Source of the DNA: Acanthosepion lycidas
Taxonomy: Eukaryota; Mollusca; Cephalopoda; Sepiida; Sepiidae
Direction of reading: 5' to 3'
Assembly (NCBI GenBank): GCA_963932145.1
Contig: OZ010586.1
Span: 75,039,087-75,103,086, forward strand
Length of the DNA stretch: 64,000 nt
Part shown: piece after piece, positions 22,313 to 32,719 of the stretch
Layout: every line of letters starts with the position of its first letter
How positions within the stretch are numbered: position 1 is the first letter of the stretch
Translations under genes and position numbers: made by a program
The notes under the pieces: model-generated
Seen by the model: the letters and a program-made list of their open reading frames with translations, nothing else
Databases searched by the model: none
What the model was told of the DNA's origin: nothing

Positions 22313-22825
22313 TCTCTTTCCAGTATTGATGGGGGGCTTCCGTTCTAAATTTTTATTTGAAGTAATGTTGAACATTAACATCTTGATCATTCTCATTATT
22401 TTCTCTTTGACTTACATGTGCTATCCACGTTAGTTATTGTTGATGTTGAAAGTCTTCAAGTGATGTGGTTTCTGTTATTTGGTACAGATCATTGTTTATC
22501 ATTCTGTAGCACCAGTCCACAATGTTCGAAAAAGGATGATCTTCGCCAAGATTCACAGGCTTCATTCACTTAAAGACATTTAACCATTAATCTTAAAGTG
22601 TGATTATATACAGTTGACAGTTTAGATATTTCGGAATGGGTTTGGCGTCATGCATAACATTCATATGAAAGTCTCGATCTGATGAAGCTATTTAAGAACA
22701 TGACAAGTTTTCAGATTAATGTTTTGGTCTTGTAGCAAGTTGCAGTGTTAGGCGAAACTAACCCTAATCTTATACCTCTAGCCTAGCCTAGCCTATTCTA
22801 TGTTCAATTTACATATTACCTGAAC

Positions 22826-22945
22826 TACAGGCAAAAAGTTTGTGACCACCCTGCATTTCTTTAAAAAACACCTAAAAATGAGATATTTTGTATATTTTTT
22901 AAAGCAAAATATATATTTTAAATAACTACAGTGTATTAGCTTTTT
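22826..22945 (+). mobile_element. Tc1-type terminal fragment
   Basis: Reads acaggcaaaaagtttgtgac then caccctgcattt, the reverse of the terminus at 20550-20588 with few changes. It is followed by aactacagtgta at the far end. Probably a solo end or small deletion derivative. Confidence 0.55.
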
Positions 22946-23088
22946 GCATGTAGTGTATTCTAAATTTGTTATAACTTGAAGTGTTCGGTCTTCCACACCC
23001 TGCATTGTTATGATGTATTCAGGGTAGGTACCATCACTGCTTTCATTCCAATTCCAGATCATTGTTTCTGTTTTGGAAACTATTATTA

Positions 23089-23090
<2 letters not shown>

Positions 23091-23146
<56 letters not shown>

Positions 23147-23246
23147 ATTTCTCCGAATTAATCAGTAGAGAGACAATATTTATGAATAAAAATGACAATA
23201 GGAAAACTGGTAATTGCAATTACCAGTTTTCCTATTGTCATTTTTA

Positions 23247-23290
<44 letters not shown>
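23091..23290. repeat. Two (TA)n tracts flanking a perfect palindrome
   Basis: TA tracts at 23091-23142 and about 23251-23290 bracket a 38-bp unique segment and the palindrome below. Confidence 0.95.
23181..23252. repeat. 72-bp perfect palindrome
   Basis: Arms 23181-23216 and 23217-23252 are perfect reverse complements with no spacer (arm ends tatgaataaaaatgacaa; centre taattgcaatta). The arm sequence and the preceding gaaaatttctcc segment are related to 55343-55440, where the same module carries a hammerhead-like core. Confidence 0.95.
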
Positions 23291-23293
<3 letters not shown>

Positions 23294-23477
23294 TTGACAA
23301 TCATTTTATTTGATTTTAGCCCTTTTTCAGATTCTTACTTTTACCCCGCTTTCATAACTATTAGACCAGACATATGGCTATCAGTTTTGGAATGTCAGCT
23401 TGATTTCTTTCAAAATTTCTAGTTAAAACTTGGTCAGTTCGTATAAAAAACAAGCAAATTCAAAGCATAAAACTACA

Positions 23478-23501
23478 ACAACAACAACAACAATAATAAT
23501 A

Positions 23502-23566
<65 letters not shown>
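23478..23566. repeat. (CAA)n(AAT)n(GATA)n microsatellite
   Basis: Three simple tracts in series, the last about 15 GATA units. It lies at the 3' end of a minus-strand R2-like LINE fragment and is probably its expanded tail. Confidence 0.9.
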
Positions 23567-23835
23567 GTGCTGGAGGTGGAACCAAAGTATCAGCTGTCCA
23601 CGACCAGTATAATGAGGTGGTAAATTTTCATCATGAATCAAGAACTCTTCGGGATATACAGACAGTCTCAATAAGTGCAGTCTTCTGTAAGTGTCCATTT
23701 TTAACATTGACCTCAATCTTCTCCAACCACTTTGGAAGTTTAGTACTTATGGTGCCCAGAGCACCATTCACAATGGGGATGAGCTCCATTCTCTTCGTTG
23801 ATCACAATTTGTACCTTTCCAATTATCGAACGTCT
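23567..23835 (-). pseudogene. R2-like LINE, C-terminal end
   Basis: Minus strand reads LIPIVNGALGTISTKLPKWL then LQKTALIETVCISRRVLDS. This is the last conserved block of R2-type LINE proteins (compare VPVVIGALGTI...LQKTALLGTARILRKVL). The copy is heavily 5'-truncated and its 3' end runs into (TATC)n. Confidence 0.65.
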
Positions 23836-23965
23836 CTATATGAACAAAAAGTCTTTGATAACCCGTGAGTTATGTATAGACTAATCTTCACAAAGCAAAC
23901 CGAATTTTACAAGCAATTTTTAAAAAACTGAATTTTTTAAAGGTTGAAATTATGTCTTTTTAATA

Positions 23966-24440
23966 TTAAATTTCATCCACTACAAGGCACGAAAGCCAGT
24001 CATGGTAGAGGGTCACAATCAAAATTATAATATTGAATGAAGTTTGAGATATAGATATTAGTGAAAGTGGTAAGAAATGAGCAAAGTTATCTATCGACCA
24101 TTGACTTGAAGAGGCCAAGATCGAGACTGCATTGTTCAGAGAATCACCCACGCGAGAATCTGTTCTATAAAATGACAGTTTTTTGAAAGAAACAAAAAGA
24201 ACTCTGAATGGAACTTTCTGCTTACGTTTGGAACACAGAAGAACGAGGTGGTTCATCTCCATGGAAATGGTATAGCGTGTCCAAACTGTAAGGGTCTGAA
24301 CTTGTTGAACTAAATAACTGAGCTCTTTTGAACATTTGCCATAGAAATAGCGATAGAGTAGCGACGGGATTGCAACCTTGCTTTTGAAACAGGTTGCAGA
24401 GTAAGTCATGAATATAAATGGTGTCAAGTATGAAAAGTGG
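23966..24440 (-). pseudogene. CR1/jockey-like LINE, C-terminal fragment
   Basis: Open minus-strand frame of about 150 codons: VAIPSLLYRYFYGKCSKELS, then FRVLFVSFKKLSFYRTDSRV and GDSLNNAVS, in the same relative order as the YFHGNC..., FYANSFFYRTSRLWNSL blocks of the 3315 copy. It is diverged. Confidence 0.55.
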
Positions 24441-24863
24441 TGATTGTTCAGCTATATCACAGGTATAACATCGATACCTCTATTTTTAACCTAATTTGGC
24501 ATGTATTATAGAAGGAGTTAGATATTTTGGGGGGTCAATAAAGTGAGCTGATGATTTTCCCAAAACTTTTTGCAATGTATTGTAGCTATGAGTTCCACTT
24601 GAGATCTGGCATGAACTTTAGACGCAACAGACGTCCAAAACATGGAACCTCATTAAGACTTGTGAAAATATAGAATCTGATCGGTGAAGATGAATCGATC
24701 GACTTTTATGCAAGCGTATACAGGCAACACCTCGCTAATCCAGTAATCTGTTCCGATATCTGAGCCGAAACAACAAAAATGACTTATAAAAATTAATTTT
24801 ATTAACAAAATCTTTTTTCGCTTCATTTGTGAAATTATTTGCGAAAATTGAACCAGAGATAGT

Positions 24864-25088
24864 GTGAAAAGTTGCAGTAATAATAATGATGATGATGTAG
24901 AAAAAATGAATGAAAATGGTCAGCGGCTGATCGAGTTTTGCACTTTCCACAACCAGTGTATCACTAACTCATACATCCAGACAAAATCGAAGCATTGGAA
25001 ACAGCTGGACATGATTCTGATCAGGCGCACCTTACTCAAGAACATTCTACTCACCCGTTCCTACCAGAGTGCGGACTGTGATATAGAC
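24864..25088 (+). pseudogene. LINE-A endonuclease domain, 5' part (before the hAT insertion)
   Basis: Reads MNENGQRLIEFCTFHNQCIT, NSYIQTKSKHWKQLDMILIR and SYQSADCD. This is the end of the apurinic-type endonuclease of the 'craniofacial development protein 2-like' LINE group, whose EN ends RSKHWHQLDxILVRR...SADCxTDHxLV. About a dozen residues between QTK and SKHW are missing. The reading continues at 27947 after the hAT element. The 5' end of the LINE is not visible. Confidence 0.8.
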
Positions 25089-25472
25089 CAGGCATGACAA
25101 ACACGCGAGCCGCATGCGGCCCATTTCAAGTAGATTTGCGGCCCACACAGACAATTTTAAACAAAAATAAATTAGGAATTTCCACTATTTTATATATACT
25201 TTTTTAGTAGTTCATCTACTTTTGCATCTCCAGCCTTATAAACAATTGAAGCGGTAGCATGTAACTATCTATATTTTTGTCATTACATATACGCACATTG
25301 CAAAAGGAGAGAATCGGATGGCACGAGAGATACATAGGTCAAGGACAAGATGAGAGGAACTGAGACGCAGCAAAGGTCAAAACAGATAATCGCACAGACT
25401 CATTAAAGGTGAGCCGGTGGTGAAGTATTGGGAGCGCTCGCTGGCCACACAATATATAATTAATTTTTAATA

Positions 25473-25552
25473 TTAGGTTGGTGCAAAAATAATTTCGTTT
25501 TCTCACATAGTAACATATGTTAAAAAACGAAATTATTTTTGCACCAACCTAA
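25473..25552. mobile_element. 80-bp mariner-type MITE nested in the hAT element
   Basis: Palindromic: the left end ttaggttggtgcaaaaataa is matched by its reverse complement at the right end, with TA on both sides (25471-25472, 25553-25554). Size and termini recall the human MADE1/Hsmar1 MITE. The central loop ctcacatagtaacatatgt is shared with the copy at 59333. Confidence 0.92.
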
Positions 25553-25746
25553 TATTATGTCATTTTCAAATAAAATGCCTTATTGTTTACGTTTTATTAA
25601 ATTAACTTTAAACTAAAAATATGAATCAGGTAATAGTTTGCAGGAGTCAGATTCTTTGTTTTATTCCACTTTTATTGATATTATAAATATTTTTTGTTTT
25701 CTTTTTTTTTATTTCTTAATTTTTCAGATTCCACATCGTCTTTAAA

Positions 25747-27585
25747 ATGGCTAATGCTTCTCCGACTAAGAAAAAAAGAAAAGTGAACGGAGAAGGGCGA
25801 GTGCTTCAAGAGAAATGGGAATTACAGTATTTTTGTACAGAAGTGAATGGAAAGATACATTGTTTAATGTGCGATAATCATATTTGTACGCCGAAAACGT
25901 ACAACTTGAAAAGACATTATGAAACAAACCATCTACCTTACGATAAATATGAAAGCCCAATGCGTGTTTTAAAGCTCCAGGAATTGAAAGTTAACTTGAC
26001 ACGGCAACAGACCCTTTTTACGAAAATTCAGAAAAAGGACGTCGCTTCTGTTACTGCAAGTTATGAACTCAGCCGAATGATAGCGACGAATGCGAAATCC
26101 TACACTGAAGGGGATTTTGTAAAACAATACCTTGTAAAAACAGCCGAAATTGTATGTCCAGAAAAATTACACTTGTTTAAAGATATTTCACTAACCAGGA
26201 ACACTGTTTCTGAACGGATCGATGAAATGTCAAGTGATTTGAAGCAACAGATGAAAAGCGAATCATCCAAATTTGAACATTTTTCTATTGCAATTAATGA
26301 GACTATTGATATTTCTAGAATAGCACAGCTTGCGATTTTCATGAGGGCCTGTGACAATAAATTAAACATTTATGAAGAACTGGTTGATCTGATCCCTATG
26401 CATGACACTACAACAAGCCAGGACATCTTTGAGAAAATCGTACAAATTTTTTATGAGTATAATTTCAATTTAAGCAGACTTGTATGCTTGTCTACTGACG
26501 GTGTAGCAAATATGATTGGAAGGCATAATGGTGTTGTTGCCAAGTTACAAGCAAAAATAAAGAACATACATCCAGATTTGTCATTTACACATTTTCACTG
26601 TATTATTCCTCAACAAAATCTGTGCTCAAAAATTTTAAAATTGAATCATGTCCTTTATTTGGTCACAAGCATAGTTAACTATATCAGAGGCCATTCTCTC
26701 AATCACCGTCAATTCAACCAGTTGTTAGAGGATATGGGTAATCACTTAACTGATGTTCCATTTTACACAGATGTGCATTGGTTGTCATGTCACAAAGTAT
26801 TGAAAAGATTTTATTTATTAAGGCAAGAAATAATCATATTTTTGAGAGATGAAAGGTCGAAACACCGACGAAATAAAAGATGAAAGTTGGCTCCAGGATC
26901 TAGCTTTTGCTGTGGACATCACAGCACAATTAAACGATCTCAATTTGAAATTACAAGGTAAAAACAAGCTCATCACTAACTTGTATGATGACATTAAATC
27001 CTTCATTACAAAGTTAAGATTATGAAAGTCACAAGTCTTAAATGAAAATTTAGTTCATTTTCCTAAGTGCAAAGAGCTAACAAACAGTACTAATACTAAG
27101 TCTGTACTAAGCTTTGCTAACTATAAAAGTCACCTGGAATTCTTGTCAACGAAGTTTCAAAAAAGATTTCGTGATTTTTCATCTTTTGAAGATCCGTTTG
27201 CACTATTCTACGCGCCATTTACTTTTGATGTTTCTAAGGCAGAGGTAAACATTCATTTGGAACTTTTAGAAATGCAGTCAGATTCTTTACTTAGAGTAAA
27301 GTATTTTGAGGTAGGAATACCTGATTTCTTTTCATACCTTCCAGAAAGGTTTACAAATCTAAGAAAGTTTGCAACATGAATCTTAGCAATGTTTGGTTCC
27401 ACCTATTTGTGTGAGCAGTTATTTTCTTTTATGAAATCAACAAAAAATTCTCAGAGAACCAGGTTGACTGATCATCACTTATCATCTCTTATAAAAGTCG
27501 GAACTGTACAGAAATTTCATCCAGATATACCAAAGATTGTCAAGAACAAGAGGTGTCAAGCCTCGGGACAAAACATGAAAAGTTA
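25747..27585 (+). pseudogene. hAT transposase (BED finger, RNaseH-like, hATC), nearly intact
   Basis: Frame 25747-26883 (378 aa), then continues in the next frame (about 26860-27379) and to 27585. Order: NLS-like PTKKKRKV at residues 6-13; BED-type finger (CLMC...HYETNH, about 40-62); RNaseH-fold region with AINETIDISRIAQLAIFMR (about 182), STDGVANMIGRHNGVV (about 249) and HCIIPQQNLC; WLSCHKVLKRF; C-terminal dimerisation block YLCEQLFSFMKSTKNSQRTR. Homologues are GTF2IRD2/ZBED-like hAT proteins. Lesions are one 1-nt frameshift near 26843, TGA where Trp is expected at about 27024 and 27377, Asn for the first catalytic Asp, and Pro for the His of CxxH. It cannot be active. Confidence 0.9.
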
Positions 27586-27946
27586 GAATGATCAATAGTA
27601 AATGTTTATTTTGAACTATTATGATTTATGTGCAATCATTTGCTGTTCATTCAAATACAAGTGGGCCATGTATGTTGCCTTATAAATTTTTGTTATATCG
27701 AAATAAAGAACAGATTTATATTTCATGCTAAATTTTTTAGTTATATTCTTTTGTTCAACTACATGTACTTTGTACTTGTATTCTTGATAAGCAAACCATT
27801 GCATGTTTCTAAATTAAAAGGAAATGTTCTGCAATAATTTTTATTGAACAACCTTAAATAAAACGTAGCAGTGCGGCCCTCATGAGAACACAAACTGTCT
27901 CCTTTGGCCCTCATGGGACTCTGAGTTTGACATTCCTGATATAGAC

Positions 27947-30315
27947 CATTTTCTGGTGTGTTGCAGGACCAGGATGCAACTGGAGAAATTCCACCGTGCC
28001 AGACAGCAAGGAAAGGCCTGCATTGACACGAGCAAGATGCCCAAAACAGAACTCGTGGAACAGTTTGCTGCCACCTGCGAAAAGGGACTTGGCATCTTGC
28101 AGTCCAGAGTGTCGGCAACAGAAGTGGGAAGAGCTGCGAAACAACCTCTATCACACAGATCTAGCCACTTCTGGGAAGAAAACCTCTAAATTTCATGACT
28201 GTTTTCAAGCAAAGTCCTTTCAGATGACACCAATCATTGCATCCAAGTGTGCCGTTCTCGCTGAGTACAAGAAGGCACCTAACGAAAAGAACCTTCAAAC
28301 TCTTAGAACTGCAAAGAGCAATGTTCAACAGACGGCTCAATGCTGTGCCATCACGGGGAACATCAGTGTAATGTACGCTGGTATCAAGAGGTTACTTGGA
28401 CCAGCCTAGACTAAATCAGCTCCCCTCAAATGTTTCACTGGGAAAGTAATCACTGACAAGAGCCAACAGATGGAGAGATGGGTGGAACATTATTTTGACG
28501 TCTACTCGAAACAGAAAACCATGTCTGCGTCAGCCCTCGATGCCTTCAAATGCTTGCCAACCTTAGATGTACTGGATTCTGAACCAACGTTGGGTGATAC
28601 CAGCAGGACCACTGACAGTCTGGCTTCAGGAAAGGCACCAAGCAGTGATGGAATGCAACCGAACCTGATCAAGCACTGCGAGAGCACTACTGCTCCCATT
28701 GCATGAAGTCCTCTGCCAATGATGGCAAGCGGGTGCTGTAGCACAGGACATGAGGGACGCCAAAATCATCGTCGTCTACAAAAAATGCGTGCAAAAGAAG
28801 CGACTGCAACAACTATAAAGGGATCTTTCTCCCCGTCGTTGTTGGTAAAATATACGCACGATTCATTATCGTTCCATTACAGAAACTTGTAGAAGTGTCT
28901 AGCCCGAATCACAGTGCGGCTTTTGCGCCAAAAGATCGATAGTCGACATAATATTCTCTCTTTACCAGTTACAGGTAAAATGCAGGAAAAAGAACATGCA
29001 TCTGTATATCGCCTTTATCGATCTCAAGGCATTCAACTTGGTTGAGAGGGTCTATTCAAGATCTTGCCTAAGATAGGATGTCCAAAATTGCAGAGTCTCA
29101 TTGAATCTTTCCACATCGACAACATTAAAGGGGACAGTACAGTATGACGGAAGCACATCGGAGCCATTTGTCATACACAGCGGCGACAAACAAGACTGCG
29201 TTCTTGCTCCAACACTCTTTGGGATCTTGGCCTCGCCCTTAAAGCATGCCTTCGACACGACAACAGAGTGGGGGGGTGTCTACCTTCACACCAGATCGGG
29301 CGGCAGGCTGTTTAATCTCGCACGCCTCAAGTCTAAAACAAAAATACGGGGCGCTATGATCAGAGACATGCTGTTTGCGGATGATGCTGCAGTCGCAACC
29401 CATACGCAAAGGGAGCTCCAGTTTCTGATCAATCGCTTCTCTGAGGCCTGCGGGACTTCGGGCTATCAGCCTGTAAAAGATGAGTGTCCTAGGACATTAC
29501 ATAGATGTGCCACCAATCATCATCATTGACGACTACGAACTGGAAATTGTGAATCAGTTCACTTACCCCTGGTCTATTAGCAGTAGCAACATCATCCTGG
29601 ACACAAGCAGCAATCAAATTCGCTCGCCTCACCACTCGAGTGTGGGAGTACTCTAAGCTTTCTGTCAAGACAAATATGGCAGTCTGCAATGCCTGCGTTA
29701 TAAGTACACTTCTCTATGGGAGCGAGGTATGGACAACATATGTCAAGCAGGAGAAGGGACTGAAAACTTTTCATCATATCGTGGAAGGACAAAGTGCCCA
29801 ACGCCGAAGTTCTGTCTCGCGCCAGCCTAACAACCATGTTCACGCTACTCAGACAGCGCAGGCTCCGATGGCTGTGTCATGTTCGTCACATGGACGATGA
29901 CCGAATTCCACAAAGACAACCTCTACGCGGGAGTGTGGTGGGGGTCATGCAAATGACAAAAGAGACACTAATCTCCCTCAGTTGTACAACAGAGATGTCT
30001 GAAAGAGGGACATGAAGGCCCTTGAGATCAACAGCGACCACCAGGAGGACCTTGCTGTTGATCGTTTTGGGTGGAGAAGCACCCTGACTAAACAACTAAT
30101 GTCATGAGAGGAGAAAGTGAACAACGAAAAGAAGACAAGTGGGCCCACAGAAAAGAACACTGCAGCATAGACAACACACAGACAATTCACAGGTGTGACA
30201 TGCGACAGAGACTGCCACTCGCGCATCGGCCTGTTCAGCCACAGGCGGTGATATTCCAGAGGAACAGATAGGTGGGATCAAATCCATGGTCATTGATGAC
30301 CGACGGAGGCCTTTA
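27947..30315 (+). pseudogene. LINE-A reverse transcriptase, 3' part (after the hAT insertion)
   Basis: Continues HFLVCCRTRMQLEKFHRARQ; then a linker (CEKGLGILQSR); RT blocks SLASGKAPSSDGMQPNLIKH, IYIAFIDLKAFN, HSGDKQDCVLAPTLFGILAS, IRDMLFADDAAVATHTQREL (catalytic FADD at 29374-29388), ACVISTLLYGSEVWTTYVKQ, AEVLSRASLTTMFTLLRQRR, LRWLCHVRHMDD; and a C-terminal Cys/His stretch RDCHSRIGLFSHRR near 30210. Frames shift repeatedly and several stops interrupt. Ends near 30315. It is the most complete LINE in the window. Confidence 0.85.
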
Positions 30316-30445
30316 ATAAACAGTTAATGGATTTTTTCAATACGTCAAAATTTCCTTTAATTATAAACATTATTTCTGTAGTAAAATAAACAGGAATGTC
30401 TATTGAAATGAAAATACCTATTAAAATAACGTTTATACTTGTATT

Positions 30446-30446
<1 letters not shown>

Positions 30447-30515
<69 letters not shown>
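30447..30515. repeat. (TA)n microsatellite
   Basis: TA tract of about 68 bp. Confidence 0.95.
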
Positions 30516-30523
<8 letters not shown>

Positions 30524-30535
30524 TTTTTTATAAGT

Positions 30536-30771
30536 GAGAAACCGCAAACGGTTTTGGTTATAATGTCGATTTGTTTTAGTATATATTTTATAACGAACAA
30601 TGAGACATTAAAAGAACATAAGGAAAACGTAATCCTTTTCAAAATTTATTCTTTTTATTTGCCTGAAGAAGGTCACGAGACCGGAAATCCATGTAGCAGA
30701 CATATGAAGAATAAAATATAATATATATAGTAAAACAAATCCACATTAACCAAAAACGTTTGCAGTTTCTC
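30536..30771. repeat. Fold-back module: inverted repeat around a hammerhead-like core
   Basis: Positions 30536-30579 (gagaaaccgcaaacggtttt...) and 30731-30771 (...aaaaacgtttgcagtttctc) are inverted copies of about 42 bp with a few mismatches. The core at 30663-30688 lies between them, and a (TA)n tract abuts the left side. Confidence 0.75.
30663..30688 (+). ncRNA. Hammerhead-like core (best stem II)
   Basis: CTGAAGA (30663-30669), A, stem II GGTC/GACC perfect with an ACGA tetraloop (30671-30682), an extra G, then GAAAT (30684-30688). It matches the order CUGANGA-stem-GAAA apart from the extra G. No clear helix I or III. Confidence 0.35.
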
Positions 30772-30826
30772 TCTTCTTTTTTTAAAAATATACATTTTTC
30801 TATCGTTGAAACAACTATAACCTTTT

Positions 30827-30829
<3 letters not shown>

Positions 30830-30861
<32 letters not shown>
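30830..30861. repeat. (TA)n microsatellite
   Basis: Short TA tract. Confidence 0.9.
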
Positions 30862-30864
<3 letters not shown>

Positions 30865-31721
30865 TTGACCATTTTTCGACCTTTTGGGAGAGTGTTGAAG
30901 AAACATAATCTATAAACTTTGCTATTGTTATTAATTACATCATCAAAATACAGTACTAAATAGGAATACTGAACTTGTTTTGTTTCAATAATTTTTTTTA
31001 ACATTTGTAAGATATAAAAAAAAAATAGGAACTTAATTACGTTAGTAAATCTCAAACAATAGATTTTACTTCCAAGAATGACGTCATATCAGTTTTTGAC
31101 GTAACTTAGAGTAAAAACAATTTTTGTCCTGTCCGGGCAAGGAAAAACCCAGGGAGAAATTAGGGGTTTTAAAAACAAACAAACAAAAACTAAGTGGTAA
31201 AGAAAAGAAGACGTCCATCGATAGGGAAGCTAACCAAAATACATGCCAACTGATCTTATTCCGCAGGCTCTGTGACATTTTACAAATCTTGTCCTCATCG
31301 GAATTCATTGTCCTTCAAACCATGCATCTAAAATTTCAGCGACATATAAGATGTCGAGAGCGGGCAAAAAGAAGACGAAATTTAAAACGTAATGTACACC
31401 TCTTTTAAGTACAATCACTTTCTCGGAATTTTAATGATTTTTACTCAGTTTTATTTTATGTCATGTATTGTATTCCATTGTTGTTTTTTTTTTGTTTTTT
31501 GTTTTTTGGGGGATTTTTTTTTCTAATGTCTGTAATATCAGTAGCTTTTTGGTGAGAGCTATCTCTCTCCCTGTGTAGATTCTTACGAATAGTTGCTGAA
31601 ATGTTCTGGGCCCGAGATTAACAGATTTAATTAATTTGGAAAGTGGTCGATCACTTGTTAGCACCTTCGTTTAAATATTAAAAAGTTTACATATATAAAA
31701 CAAACCCATATCCTTATTTTT

Positions 31722-31722
<1 letters not shown>

Positions 31723-31788
<66 letters not shown>
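31723..31788. repeat. (AC)n(AT)n microsatellite
   Basis: Short AC run followed by a TA tract. Confidence 0.95.
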
Positions 31789-31790
<2 letters not shown>

Positions 31791-31917
31791 ATTTTGCTAA
31801 CAGTTCGTATTTTCTTCATTTCCCATTAATATTTGGAAACCTTCCAACAGATTTCACTTCTTAAAACTATACTTTATAATAAGCGTAGAAAAATATAGAC
31901 AGAAAGAAGGCGTCAGT

Positions 31918-32220
31918 TTAAACTGAAGCCAGGTGGATTTTGTTTTTTTTACATGAATGAAGTAGTATACTGTATATGGTTGGCTTCATATACCTAGCCT
32001 TACCATTATTTTTATACCGGATTTCAGGTCCTCTTTTCTCATTGTGTCCCAGAAACTTCAACTCATGCATAATTGTTCTTTTCGTATCCATATTCCTTAA
32101 AAATTCTTCATTATTTACATGTTCTATACAGGATTTTCTTCGTATGCACATCTCTGTTGCCTTAAGTAATCTCTTCATCCGTTGATTTTCTTTAGTGGAA
32201 TTATCGACCTTAAATGACCC
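31918..32220 (-). pseudogene. LINE-B, 3' part
   Basis: Minus strand reads RMKRLLKATEMCIRRKSCIE, HVNNEEFLRNMDTKRTI, HELKFLGHNEKRGPEI, the same succession as in the 58.7 and 60 kb copies. It ends at a perfect hairpin (32203-32244). Confidence 0.7.
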
Positions 32221-32244
32221 CATTATGGGTCATTTAAGGTCGAT
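32203..32244. repeat. Perfect 18-bp-arm hairpin
   Basis: Arms atcgaccttaaatgaccc (32203-32220) and its reverse complement (32227-32244) around a 6-nt loop, at the upstream edge of the LINE-B fragment. Confidence 0.9.
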
Positions 32245-32420
32245 ATCTAAATAATTTGAACACAATTTTACAGCTTCAACGAAATTTATTTTGAACGCAA
32301 TTGCATGCTTTCATCTACAGATAAAATGTACTGCCGGTCATGTATCGTCGGTCTTTTTTTATATAAAAAATGTATTGCTGATATTAATATTAAAATGTAT
32401 TTTTTAATTTCATAATGTTT

Positions 32421-32580
32421 TGTTGGGGGTCACTATTTGCTAGGACACTAACAGGTGCTACCACTCGGGTTCAGGGTGGACCTGGGAACAATAGCGATTA
32501 AGAGGTAGTTCCACGCTCCTCAAAACCTCCAAACTCCCACTCAGAGGCCTTGCTGCCGGATGTAGTTTATCGTCATACCC
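32421..32580 (-). repeat. Dispersed repeat shared with 49465-49620
   Basis: Shared blocks include gggtatgacgataaactaca, tccgg(c/t)agcaaggcctctg and ggtagcacctgtta (minus here, plus there). It is GC-richer than its surroundings and abuts a LINE-B fragment, so it may be a SINE using that LINE, or a LINE 5' segment. Confidence 0.6.
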
Positions 32581-32581
32581 A

Positions 32582-32715
32582 GAACGATCCATCTGTAAGG
32601 AAATTGTCCAGTATTCATTGCCATATAGAACTGATAGCAGTTCAGCACTTTTCTTTGTTTCTGACGAAATGTTCCTGTTTTTTACTACTTTGTTTTGTGT
32701 TGGAAGGTATCTTTT
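32582..32715 (-). pseudogene. LINE-B fragment
   Basis: Reversed, it reads acaggaacatttcgtcagaa, gtgctgaactgctatcag and ctatatggcaatgaatactg, aligning with 2370-2450 of the copy at 2220. Confidence 0.6.
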
Positions 32716-32719
32716 GCTA

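Larger units (their letters stand above)
25089..27938 (+). mobile_element. hAT (Charlie/GTF2IRD2-like) transposon, complete, 2850 bp
   Basis: Flanked by a perfect 8-bp duplication atatagac (25081-25088 and 27939-27946), the hAT signature. Terminal inverted repeats are caggcatgacaaacacgcga on the left and caggaatgtcaaactcagag reversed on the right. 'gcggcc' blocks sit just inside both ends (gccgcatgcggccc, gtgcggccct), as in Charlie-type elements. Removing the element and one duplication restores the LINE-A frame ADCDIDHFLVCC. It carries one transposase gene (25747-27585) and an 80-bp mariner MITE in its 5' leader. Confidence 0.92.
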
